NCBI RefSeq assembly: GCF_010634855.1
Contig: NZ_MWLQ01000011.1
Location: 186,001 to 250,000, forward strand
Source: Microbacterium sp. B35-30
Lineage (GTDB): Bacteria > Actinomycetota > Actinomycetes > Actinomycetales > Microbacteriaceae
Reading direction: 5' to 3'
Length of the DNA stretch: 64,000 bases
Shown here: positions 54,522 to 62,661 of the stretch, in pieces
How the letters are laid out: every line of letters starts with the position of its first letter
Position numbering within the stretch: the stretch's first letter is position 1
Translations under genes and position numbers: made by a program
The notes under the pieces: model-generated
The model's database searches: none
What the model was told of the DNA's origin: nothing
What the model saw: only the letters and a program-made list of their open reading frames with translations

Positions 54522-55247
54522 ATGGTGGTGCAGGTCGTGCTCGTCCACGGCATCCGGACGTCCGCCACGATGTGGCGCGCCCAGGTCGAGTATCTGAACG
54601 CGCGCGGCACGCCGGTGACGGCCGTCGACCTGCCGGGCCACGGATCCCGGATGGCCGAGGACTTCACCCTCGAATCGGCCATGGCGACGATCGACGAGGC
54701 GGTGCGCGCCGCCGCCGAGCGCGGACCGGTCCTCCTCGTCGGGCACTCGATGGGCGGTCTGCTGTGCATCGAGTACGCGGGTGCAGAGGATCCGCCGCCC
54801 GTCACGGGCTTCGTCGCGGCATCCTGCACCGCGATACCGCGGGGTGTGGGACTCGCCGCCTATCGCGTGCTCACGCGCGGATTCGACTCACTGCCCGACC
54901 GGGGGATGTGGCTGACGAATCGCATGCTCGATCGCATCCTGCCCGATGAGACCCGCGCCGACTTCGGCGCCGGCGGCTACGCACTGGATGCGCAGGACAT
55001 CGCGCTGCGCAGCCTCTCGGTGCTGGATCTGCTCGCCGCCCTTCACCGCATCGACGTGCCGCTATGGTTCGTCAACGGGCAGTACGACCAGCTCCGGGTG
55101 AACGAGAAGCTCTTCATGCGCATCGCGCAGCACGCCGAACTCGTCGTGGTCCCACGCACCACCCACCACGTCACCGTGATGCGCCCGCGGGCGTTCAACG
55201 TGCTGCTCGAGGTGGCGCTGGCGACCCTCGAGGCCTCAGACGGCTGA
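54522..55247 (+). CDS. Alpha/beta hydrolase
   Basis: This 241-residue hydrolase has VLVHGIRTSATMWRAQ (oxyanion loop region), the nucleophile elbow GHSMGG with Ser76, an acid Asp near 190 (NGQYDQLR), and His in RTTHHVTVM. It has no signal peptide. The substrate is unknown. The ATG follows a -10 box with no ribosome site. Its 3' end overlaps the convergent MFS gene by 12 nt. Confidence 0.85.
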   Translation: MVVQVVLVHGIRTSATMWRAQVEYLNARGTPVTAVDLPGHGSRMAEDFTLESAMATIDEAVRAAAERGPVLLVGHSMGGLLCIEYAGAEDPPPVTGFVAASCTAIPRGVGLAAYRVLTRGFDSLPDRGMWLTNRMLDRILPDETRADFGAGGYALDAQDIALRSLSVLDLLAALHRIDVPLWFVNGQYDQLRVNEKLFMRIAQHAELVVVPRTTHHVTVMRPRAFNVLLEVALATLEASDG

Positions 55248-56492
55248 CGTCGTGCGATCGCGATCGCGGACGCGGATCGCGTACGCCATGAAGCCGCCGA
55301 TGATCGACAGGATGCCTCCCACGAGGAAGAGCAGCCAGAACCCGCCCACGAGCGCCACGAGCCCCGCGCCGAGGAGCGGCCCGATGAGCTGTCCCAGGCT
55401 CGCCGACACGTTCACGAACCCGAGATCCCGGGCATGGTCCTCCGCGCGCGGCAGCAGGTCGGTGCCGAGGGCGAGACTCACCGACATGTACGCCCCGTAC
55501 CCGACGCCCAGCAGGGCGGCAGCGATCATCGCCGAGGTGAGCGAGGGAGCGACCACGAGGATGATCGAGGCGAGGCCCTGGATCACGGCGGGCCACACCA
55601 CGAACGGCAGTCGACGTCCGGTGCGATCCGAGATCCGGCCCGACACGATGGACGACGCGACCACGAAGAGCGTGTAGACGAGGATCAGCAGCAGCAGCTC
55701 GTCCTCGGCGGTCGCGGCATCCCGATGCAGCCCGTAGAGCAGGAAGAAGAGCAGCAGACCCGTGCCCAGCGCGTTGCCGATGTTGACGGTGAGACGGCCC
55801 GCGAGCAGCCAGGCGAAGTCGCGGTCGCGGAGGGCGGCGAGGCGCTCTCGGATCGTCCTCGGCTCCCGCGCCACGGCCACCTCCGCGCGCGCGGGCGGGT
55901 CCGGAAGGAGCAGGGCCGCGACGGTGCCCACGACGGCGAGGAAGCCGGCCAACGCGAGGTAGCCGACGACGACGCCGAGCTCCAGCAGCACGATGACCCC
56001 CACCCCGACCACGATGCCGAGGGCCTGCGACGAGGAAACGGCAGCGGATGCCGTACCGCGCTGCGTCGTCAGCTGGTCGGCGATGAGCGCCGTGAAGGCC
56101 GCGGACGCGACGGCGACGCCCACCGAGACGCCGACCCACGCGAGCCCCACTCCCCACGGGCCGGAGGCGAAGGCGATCGCCGTCAGCGACGCCGTGCCGA
56201 GCCAGACACCGCCGAGCGCCCAGGGGCGCCGGCGCCCCCATCGCCCGCGGGTGCGGTCGGAGAGACCGCCCGCGAGCGGCGCGGCGATGACACCGGCGAC
56301 ACCGCCGATCGCGAGGACGAGTCCGGAAGAGACGACGCCCGAAACCCATCCGGCGGCGTCATCCGGTGTATCGAGCTGCAGGGGTATGAGCAGTTGCAAG
56401 GGCGTCAGCTGGACCGTCCAGATCGCGAGCCAGGCCAGGGTGAAGAGCGTGAACCAGCTCGCGCCGACCTTGCCGGGCTGCCGCGCGCTCAC
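55236..56492 (-). CDS. MFS transporter, probably sugar uptake
   Basis: This 418-residue protein has 12 predicted helices and two charged GxxxDRxGRR-like loops (GGLSDRTRGRWGRRRPW near 75 and SGRISDRTGRRLPF near 255). The first resembles glycoside-pentoside-hexuronide and sucrose symporters. The GTG at 56492 overlaps the beta-glucosidase stop by 4 nt, so the two are co-translated; the transporter likely imports the beta-glucoside. The open frame upstream belongs to the glucosidase strand and is not translated in this frame. Confidence 0.84.
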   Translation of the reverse strand: MSARQPGKVGASWFTLFTLAWLAIWTVQLTPLQLLIPLQLDTPDDAAGWVSGVVSSGLVLAIGGVAGVIAAPLAGGLSDRTRGRWGRRRPWALGGVWLGTASLTAIAFASGPWGVGLAWVGVSVGVAVASAAFTALIADQLTTQRGTASAAVSSSQALGIVVGVGVIVLLELGVVVGYLALAGFLAVVGTVAALLLPDPPARAEVAVAREPRTIRERLAALRDRDFAWLLAGRLTVNIGNALGTGLLLFFLLYGLHRDAATAEDELLLLILVYTLFVVASSIVSGRISDRTGRRLPFVVWPAVIQGLASIILVVAPSLTSAMIAAALLGVGYGAYMSVSLALGTDLLPRAEDHARDLGFVNVSASLGQLIGPLLGAGLVALVGGFWLLFLVGGILSIIGGFMAYAIRVRDRDRTTSAV

Positions 56493-57847
56493 GAGCGCGC
56501 CTCGGCGATGAGCGTGCGGTACCAGTCGAACGAGGCTTTCGGCGTGCGCTGCGCCGTGTCGAAGTCGACGTGCACCAGCCCGAAGCGCTGTGACCACCCG
56601 TCCGCCCACTCGAAGTTGTCCAGCAGCGACCACACCGTGTACTCGCGGACATCGACACCCGCGCGGACGGCGGCGCCGACGGCACCGATGTGGCCCGCCA
56701 GGTACGCGACGCGTTCGGCATCGTCGACAGGGCCGTCGACGTGCTCCGGCTCGGGGAACGAGGCGCCGTTCTCGCCGATCACCAGCGGAGGAAGGTGCTC
56801 TCCGTAGCGTTCGCGGAAGTCCAGGAGAAGCTCCGTGAGCGCCGTCGGCACGATCGGCCACTCCGGTCCGAACCCGGTGACGGGCGCGCCCGGCGTGGGG
56901 ACGATCTCGAAGGGAACGGGGCTGCCCCCGGCTGCGGCCGCCACCGTCGTCGGGTTGTAGAAGTTGATGCCGTAAAAGTCCCCCGGCGTCGAGATGAGCT
57001 CGAGATCGCCATCCTCGACCGGCATCGGCGGGATGCCGAACGCGTCCAGGTCGGGGTACGCCCCGGTGAGCACGGGCTCGGCGAAGAGGCGGTTGTGCAG
57101 CACGTCGTAGATCGCGGCGGCGGTGAGGTCGGCATCCGTCCCGCTCGCAGGGAGTACCAGCGTGTGGTTGTTGACGATGCCGACCTCTTCAGCGCCGGCG
57201 GCCCGCAGCGCCCGCTGCGCCAGGCCGTGGGCGAGCAGCTGATGGTGCACCGTCGGCAGCGAGCCGAACAGCAGCTGACGGCCCGGCGCCAGCGTGCCGA
57301 CGGCATAGCCCTGCAGCGAGGTCGAGACGGGCTCGTTGAGCGTGTACCAGTGACGGATGCGGTCGCCCAGCGCATCGGCCACGATCGCCGCGTACTCGCC
57401 GAAGCGCTGCGCCGTGTCACGCTCCAGCCAGCCACCACCCCCTTCCAGCACGCTCGGCAGGTCCCAGTGGTACAGCGTCGCGAACGGCGTGATGCCGGCG
57501 TCGAGGAGATCGTCGGCGAGGCGGCGGTAGTAGTCGAGTCCCGCGTGGAGGACGGGGCCGCCCGGTTCGGGCTGCACGCGCACCCACGAGATCGAGAAAC
57601 GGTAGCGGTCGGCGCCAAGCCCCGCGAGCAGGGCGACGTCTTCGCGGTGGCGCCGGTAGCTGTCCGGGCCGGGGTCGGCCGTCGCCGCTCCGTGGACGGC
57701 GCCGGGAGCATCGACGAAGTCGTCCCAGATCGATCGACCCCGTCCGTCCGCGGTGCGTGAGCCCTCCACCTGGAAAGCGGCCGTCGCCGTCGACCAGCGG
57801 AAGCCCGGCGGGAATGGGGCGAGGTCGACGGACGGATGCTGCGGCAC
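56489..57847 (-). CDS. Family 1 beta-glucosidase
   Basis: This 452-residue GH1 enzyme hydrolyses beta-glycosides. It has FPPGFRWSTATAAFQVEGS at the N-terminus, the acid/base Glu in WYTLNEPVS near 170, and the nucleophile Glu in LVIGENGAS near 357 (family form TENG), with SLLDNFEWADGWSQRFGLVHVDF at the C-terminus. No signal peptide is present. The ATG follows GAAGGAG. The MFS gene overlaps its 3' end. No regulator gene adjoins the pair. Confidence 0.93.
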   Translation of the reverse strand: MPQHPSVDLAPFPPGFRWSTATAAFQVEGSRTADGRGRSIWDDFVDAPGAVHGAATADPGPDSYRRHREDVALLAGLGADRYRFSISWVRVQPEPGGPVLHAGLDYYRRLADDLLDAGITPFATLYHWDLPSVLEGGGGWLERDTAQRFGEYAAIVADALGDRIRHWYTLNEPVSTSLQGYAVGTLAPGRQLLFGSLPTVHHQLLAHGLAQRALRAAGAEEVGIVNNHTLVLPASGTDADLTAAAIYDVLHNRLFAEPVLTGAYPDLDAFGIPPMPVEDGDLELISTPGDFYGINFYNPTTVAAAAGGSPVPFEIVPTPGAPVTGFGPEWPIVPTALTELLLDFRERYGEHLPPLVIGENGASFPEPEHVDGPVDDAERVAYLAGHIGAVGAAVRAGVDVREYTVWSLLDNFEWADGWSQRFGLVHVDFDTAQRTPKASFDWYRTLIAEARS

Positions 57848-57969
57848 GGTGGACTCCTTCGTCAGGGGCGCAGGCCTCGGGCGACGCGCGCGGCCACGCC
57901 TAGATCATGCATCATGAGGGGGATGCGGTGTGCGCACGGCGTCGGTCAACCGCACGTCGACCGACCTGA

Positions 57970-57975
57970 TAGAAT
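57970..57975 (+). promoter_or_regulatory. -10 box (TAGAAT) of rpsT
   Basis: TAGAAT lies 108 nt before the rpsT start. The leader contains a hairpin CGTGTGGG-TTCG-CCCTCACG (57990-58009) with a UUCG-type loop. Confidence 0.5.
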
Positions 57976-58083
57976 CCTTGTTTGGCTTGCGTGTGGGTTC
58001 GCCCTCACGACCGTCGCGAAGCGCCCCTCTCTCGCTGACCGGCACATCCATCCGATTCCCTTCGAACGAAAGAACGTCGACAC

Positions 58084-58344
58084 GTGGCGAACATCAAGTC
58101 GCAGATCAAGCGCAACAAGACCAACGAGAAGGCGCGCGAGCGCAACAAGGCCGTCAAGAGCGAGCTGAAGACGCACGTCCGTCGCACCCGCGAGGCGATC
58201 GCTGCGGGCGACAAGGCCGCCGCTGAGAAGGCTCTGGGCACGGCGTCCAAGAAGCTCGACAAGGCCGTCAGCAAGGGCGTCATCCACAAGAACCAGGCGG
58301 CGAACCGCAAGTCGGCCATCGCCAAGCAGGTCTCCGCGCTCTGA
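58084..58344 (+). CDS. rpsT: 30S ribosomal protein S20
   Basis: S20 binds 16S rRNA early in 30S assembly. The 86-residue very basic protein has the typical [21 protein letters not shown] start and [20 protein letters not shown]. The start is a GTG, and the leader holds a UUCG hairpin; translational control is possible but not shown. It is followed by a bidirectional terminator. Confidence 0.96.
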   Translation: MANIKSQIKRNKTNEKARERNKAVKSELKTHVRRTREAIAAGDKAAAEKALGTASKKLDKAVSKGVIHKNQAANRKSAIAKQVSAL

Positions 58345-58412
58345 GACTTCGACACGCTCTGCGACCGTGAGGTCGCCGCCGGCCGCGAGATCGCCCGGTG
58401 AGCATCCGTCGA

Positions 58413-58442
58413 AAAGGCCCGTCCCGTCAGGGGCGGGCCTTT
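58413..58442. terminator. Bidirectional terminator between rpsT and holA
   Basis: AAAGGCCCG and CGGGCCTTT form the outer stem, with CCC-GTCA-GGG inside. A-runs and T-runs flank it, giving a U-tail in both directions. Confidence 0.8.
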
Positions 58443-58458
58443 CGCATGTGCGCCGTGC

Positions 58459-59496
58459 TCAGGCGCCGTACGGGGCGCGTGTCGCGATGACCGTGATCAT
58501 GCGCTCAAGGGCGAAGACGGCATCCCGAGAGCCGCCCTTGACCTCGGCATCCGCCCGTGCCGTCGCCTGGATGGCGCGGCCCAGGCTCTCTTCGTTCCAC
58601 CCCATCAGGTCGCGCCGGGCGCGATCGACCTGCCAGTCCTTCATACCCAGCCGGGCGGCGAGGGCCGCCGAGGGCTCGCGGTTGCCCGCCACCCGCGCCA
58701 TGGTGCGCAGCTTCATCGCGACCGCCGCCACCAGCGGAACGGGGTCTGCCCCCGACGCGAGCGCGTGGCGGAGCGCGATGAGCGCCTCGCCGTAGCGGCC
58801 GGCGATCGCCGTGTCGGCGACGGTGAACGCCGACGTCTCGACGCGGCCGCCGTAGTAGCGCTCGACGATCTGGTCGGTGATGTCGCCGGGCACGTCGGCG
58901 ATCAGCTGCTGGCAGGCTGCCGCGAGCTCGGTGAGGTCGTCGGCGAACGCGGAGACGAGAGCGCGCAGCGCGGTGGGTGCGATGCGCTTCTTGGCGGCCT
59001 GGAACTCCCCCGCGGCGAAGTCGAACCGGTCGGAATCGCGTTTGACGGCAGGGCACGCGATCTCGACGCCGGAGCCCTCCCCCGCGCGGATCGCGTCGAG
59101 CAGCTTCTTGCCGCGGACGCTGGCGCCGGTGTGGCGGAGCACGACGGTGGCGCCGTCCTGCGGCACCGAGAGGTACGAGAGCGCCTCTGCCAGGAACGTG
59201 TCGGAGCACTTCTCGACCCCGCTCACGCGCACGAGGCGTGCCTCGCCGAACAGCGACGGCGACGTGACCCCGAGGAGCGTTCCGGCGGCGTAGTCGTCGG
59301 CGCGGATGTCGGACACCTCGAGCGCCGGGTCCTCCGCGCGCAGGTAGTCCCGCACCCCGGCGATCGCGCGCTCGGCGCAGACCTCTTCGGGACCGGAGAC
59401 CAGGACGATCGGCGCGGGCTGGGGCGCCCGCCACGACAGCTGGGGAATGGCGCTGCGCGCCGCCTTCGCGGGTGCTCGGCGCGCAGGGGAAGCCAT
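58459..59496 (-). CDS. holA: DNA polymerase III subunit delta
   Basis: The delta subunit opens the sliding clamp in the clamp loader. The 345-residue protein has VLVSGPEEVCAERAIAGV (degenerate P-loop-like start of the delta fold), LGVTSPSLFGEARLVRVSGVE, and a C-terminal helical domain with LRHALASGADPVPLVAAVAMKLR. The ATG lies 6 nt after a TAGGCT -10 box, so the mRNA looks leaderless. It is downstream of comEC on the same strand, 58 nt apart. Confidence 0.93.
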   Translation of the reverse strand: MASPARRAPAKAARSAIPQLSWRAPQPAPIVLVSGPEEVCAERAIAGVRDYLRAEDPALEVSDIRADDYAAGTLLGVTSPSLFGEARLVRVSGVEKCSDTFLAEALSYLSVPQDGATVVLRHTGASVRGKKLLDAIRAGEGSGVEIACPAVKRDSDRFDFAAGEFQAAKKRIAPTALRALVSAFADDLTELAAACQQLIADVPGDITDQIVERYYGGRVETSAFTVADTAIAGRYGEALIALRHALASGADPVPLVAAVAMKLRTMARVAGNREPSAALAARLGMKDWQVDRARRDLMGWNEESLGRAIQATARADAEVKGGSRDAVFALERMITVIATRAPYGA

Positions 59497-59502
59497 TCCC
59501 CC

Positions 59503-59508
59503 AGCCTA
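59503..59508 (-). promoter_or_regulatory. -10 box (TAGGCT) of leaderless holA
   Basis: TAGGCT on the minus strand is 6 nt from the holA ATG, so holA can be made apart from comEC. Confidence 0.5.
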
Positions 59509-59554
59509 CCGACGACCACCGACGGCGGCCGCGCCGCCCGCCGAGGACCGGGGG

Positions 59555-61954
59555 TCAGCCGCCGCGCTCGCGCCAGATCGCAACCGCCTCCCCGGAGGCC
59601 CAGAGCGCGATCGCGCCGTCCTTGTCGGTGCGTACGGTCCGCGCGCGCAGGCCCTCGAGAATCGTGAGCGTCTCCTGTCGCGGATGGTCGTAGTCGTTGT
59701 CGATCCCGACTGTGAGGAGCGCCACCGTCGGCTGCGCGGCGACGTACAGCTCGGCATCCTGATCGGCACTGCCGTGATGAGCCACTTTGACGACCGCGTA
59801 CGGCGGTGCGAGGGCGCCGGATGCCGTCAGCACGCGCTGCGGCGATGCCGACAGGTCGCCGAGCATCAATGTGGGCGGGATGCCCCCGCCGCGCACGTCG
59901 AGGACGACACTGGCGTCGTTGCCTTCCGGGAAGGCGCGACTGCCGGGCTTCGGCCAGAGCACACGCCAGCGCGCCGTGCCGAGGGAACCGGTGAGCCCCG
60001 CCGACGCCTCGGTCGCCTCTGCCCCCTGCGCCGTAAGCGACGCGATCTGCGCCCTCGCGTCGGCATCGCCCCGACCGTGCAGCACGGTGCCGACACGGCC
60101 GCGCACGGCGGCGAGCCCGCCGATGTGGTCGAGGTCGTAGTGGGTGAGCACCAGCAGGTCGATGCGCTCGATCCCGGCGCGGGAGAGGCAGCCGGCGAGC
60201 GGCTCGGGGGCCGGGCCGGTGTCGACGAGCGCGACGGCACCGGCCGAGCGGAGCAGCACGGCGTCTCCTTGGCCAACGTCGCACGCGAGCACCGACCAGT
60301 CGGCCGGCAGCGTCCAGCGGCCCGCGATGGACGTGAGCGCCCCCGTGCCGAGCGCCGCACCCACGACCACCGACACGAGTGACACGGATGCCGCACGCAC
60401 GAGCCTCTGCCCCCGCGTCCCGCCGCTTCGCAGCACGATGACGAAGCCGATGGCGAGCCCCAGGACTGCCAGCGCCACGGCGCCCGGCCACCCTTCCAGC
60501 CAGGGCAAGGCGTCCCCCGGGAGCTGCGCCGCCGTCGTGGCGGTCGCGGCGATCCACGACGCAGGGACCCACGCGAGCGCCGCCAGACCGGACTGCAGCC
60601 AGGGCAGGGGCGCGCTGAGGCACGCGGCGAGTCCGATCACGGTCGCCGCCGGCGCCGCCGGACCGGCGAGGAGGTTCGCGAGGACGCCGTACACCGGGAC
60701 GGTGGGCTCGATGAGGATCAGGAGTGGCCCGCAGGCGAGCTGGGCGGCGAGCGGCACGGCCAGTGCGAGCGCGAGCGGGCGGGGCACCGCCCGGGCAAGT
60801 CCCGCCGCGAGCGGCCGGGCGCACAGCAGGAGGGATGCGGTCGCGGCGACCGAGAGTGCGAAGCCGAGCGACGCGGCGAGCCAGGGGTCGAGGATCAGCA
60901 GCACCGTCACGGCCGTCGCCAGGAGTGCGATCCCCACCCCGGCCCGACCGAGGAGCACCGCGAGCATCGCGATGGCTGCCATGGCAGCGGCCCGCACCAC
61001 GCTCGGCTCCGGGGTGACGAGCACCACGAACCCGACGAGCGCCGCGAGTCCAGCGGCCACGCGCAGCCCGCGCGAGGCGCCGAGCGCGGCCGCGAGGGCG
61101 AACGCGATGCCGACGACGAGCGCGCAATTGGCGCCCGACACGGCAGTGAGGTGCGAGAGCGATGCCTCCTGCATCGCCGTGTCGAGCGTCGGTGACACGA
61201 TCGACGTGTCGCCGACCGCCAGTCCCGGCACGAGACCTGCCCCCTCGCCGGGAAGGCCTCCCACGGCGCGCACGAGCCCGCGCCGCAGCTCCGCCGCTGC
61301 CGCGGCCCCACCCTCGGCGGCGTGGACGACGTCGACGCCCCGGGACGCCCAGAGCACCACGACGGCGCGCTCACCGGCGCGCGCCGGCCTCGCGGTGCCG
61401 CGGATCTGCACGACCGCGCCGACGTCGAGGCGAGCGAGGCGGTCGACGTCGTCCATCGCGACGCGCACGCCGACCTCGACGTCCGCCGCCGGCCCCTCGT
61501 TGCCGGTGCTGAAGCGTGAGGCGCGGGCATCGAACGCCAGAGTCCCGTCGGCACGGCGCTCGACCTTGCCGACCACTTCCGCCCGCACCTCCACCGCCCG
61601 TCCCCCGTCGAGCGCGAGATCCGCGATACTCGCCCGCGCGGGCTGCGCCCAGGCGACGTGGGACGCGGACGCGGCTGCGGCGGCGGCGGCGAGCACTGCG
61701 ACCACGAGCGCACGGCGCACCGCGTCGCGCGGCATCCGGAATCTCCCCGGCAACCGCCCCGCAGCGGCCCGAACGCGGACGCGTGACGTCGGCCGCCCAC
61801 TTGCGCGAAGGACCGCGAGGGTGCACAGCGCCGCGACGGCCCACAGCGCCAGGGCGATCCAGGGCGACGCCCCGGGCGCGACGACCGCCGCACCCGCTAC
61901 CGCCCAGCACGCGGCCGCGACGGGCAGGAGTCTCAGTGCAGCGGCGCGCGGCAC
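59555..61954 (-). CDS. comEC: ComEC/Rec2-type DNA uptake channel protein
   Basis: ComEC forms the membrane channel for single-stranded DNA in natural transformation. The 799-residue protein has N-terminal helices and a DUF4131-like OB part (1-220), the Competence domain with SHLTAVSGANCALVVG near 270, about ten helices to residue 530, and a C-terminal metallo-beta-lactamase domain with LTHYDLDHIGG and KVAHHGSADQD. It starts 1 nt after the comEA stop. Whether the host is naturally competent is not known. Confidence 0.93.
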   Translation of the reverse strand: MPRAAALRLLPVAAACWAVAGAAVVAPGASPWIALALWAVAALCTLAVLRASGRPTSRVRVRAAAGRLPGRFRMPRDAVRRALVVAVLAAAAAAASASHVAWAQPARASIADLALDGGRAVEVRAEVVGKVERRADGTLAFDARASRFSTGNEGPAADVEVGVRVAMDDVDRLARLDVGAVVQIRGTARPARAGERAVVVLWASRGVDVVHAAEGGAAAAAELRRGLVRAVGGLPGEGAGLVPGLAVGDTSIVSPTLDTAMQEASLSHLTAVSGANCALVVGIAFALAAALGASRGLRVAAGLAALVGFVVLVTPEPSVVRAAAMAAIAMLAVLLGRAGVGIALLATAVTVLLILDPWLAASLGFALSVAATASLLLCARPLAAGLARAVPRPLALALAVPLAAQLACGPLLILIEPTVPVYGVLANLLAGPAAPAATVIGLAACLSAPLPWLQSGLAALAWVPASWIAATATTAAQLPGDALPWLEGWPGAVALAVLGLAIGFVIVLRSGGTRGQRLVRAASVSLVSVVVGAALGTGALTSIAGRWTLPADWSVLACDVGQGDAVLLRSAGAVALVDTGPAPEPLAGCLSRAGIERIDLLVLTHYDLDHIGGLAAVRGRVGTVLHGRGDADARAQIASLTAQGAEATEASAGLTGSLGTARWRVLWPKPGSRAFPEGNDASVVLDVRGGGIPPTLMLGDLSASPQRVLTASGALAPPYAVVKVAHHGSADQDAELYVAAQPTVALLTVGIDNDYDHPRQETLTILEGLRARTVRTDKDGAIALWASGEAVAIWRERGG

Positions 61955-61955
61955 G

Positions 61956-62579
61956 TCACACCGTCACGAGGTCGCGGAGGGACTCCAGCATCGTGTCGCC
62001 GATGCCCGGCACCGCGAGGAGGTCTTCGACACTCGTGAAGCCGCCGTTGTCGTCGCGCCACGCGATGATGCGCTCGGCGAGGGCGGGGCCGATGCGCGGC
62101 AGCGTCTCGAGCTGCGTCGCATCCGCCGAGTTGAGGTCGACCAGACCGGCAGCGGGCGCGGGGGCGACTGCACCGGCGGGCGGTGCCTCGCCCGTCCGCG
62201 GCACCGGCAGCTGCTCGCCGTCGTCGAGCGTGCGGGCCAGGTTGACGGCGTTCCGGTCCGCTTCTTCGGCGAAGCCGCCCGCAGCGGCGACCGCATCCAC
62301 CACGCGGGCGCCCGCCGGAAGCACGTACAGCCCGGGACTGCGCACCGCACCCGACACGTGCACGTAGAGGTCTGCACTGCCGGTGACGGCGGGTGCGGGC
62401 GTCTGGTCGACGACGACTTGATCGACGGGTGCCATCGCGCCGCGCAGGATGCCGATGCCGACGGTGACGGCGAGTGCCGCGATCACGAGCACGACGACGG
62501 CGCCGATGCCGAGCCGGCGCCGTGACGAGGCATCGGGAGCGGGCGGCTCGTCGCGGTCACCGGCTGTCACCGGATTCAC
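61956..62579 (-). CDS. comEA: ComEA-type DNA receptor
   Basis: This 207-residue protein has one N-terminal transmembrane helix (about 25-45), an SLBB-like segment (LYVHVSGAVRSPGLYVLPAGARV), a Pro/Ala linker, and tandem helix-hairpin-helix motifs (VDLNSADATQLETLPRIGPALAERII and SVEDLLAVPGIGDTMLESL) that bind double-stranded DNA. The GTG start has no clear ribosome site. It forms an operon with comEC. Confidence 0.93.
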   Translation of the reverse strand: MNPVTAGDRDEPPAPDASSRRRLGIGAVVVLVIAALAVTVGIGILRGAMAPVDQVVVDQTPAPAVTGSADLYVHVSGAVRSPGLYVLPAGARVVDAVAAAGGFAEEADRNAVNLARTLDDGEQLPVPRTGEAPPAGAVAPAPAAGLVDLNSADATQLETLPRIGPALAERIIAWRDDNGGFTSVEDLLAVPGIGDTMLESLRDLVTV

Positions 62580-62612
62580 GCTAAGAGTCCGGTGACAGCG
62601 CGGGCGCGCGAA

Positions 62613-62639
62613 GTCCCGCGGATGTGGAGATCGCGGGAC
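62613..62639 (-). terminator. Hairpin downstream of leuS
   Basis: GTCCCGCG and CGCGGGAC form an 8-bp stem over an 11-nt loop, 23 nt after the leuS stop. No clear U-tract follows. Confidence 0.45.
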
Positions 62640-62661
62640 GAGGCCCTCCTGGGGAGGAAGG

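Noticed and set aside
59555..62579. A complete natural-transformation island
   Set aside because: Only comEA and comEC are present and no pilus or DprA genes adjoin; this pair is a normal neighbour of holA and leuS in actinobacteria.
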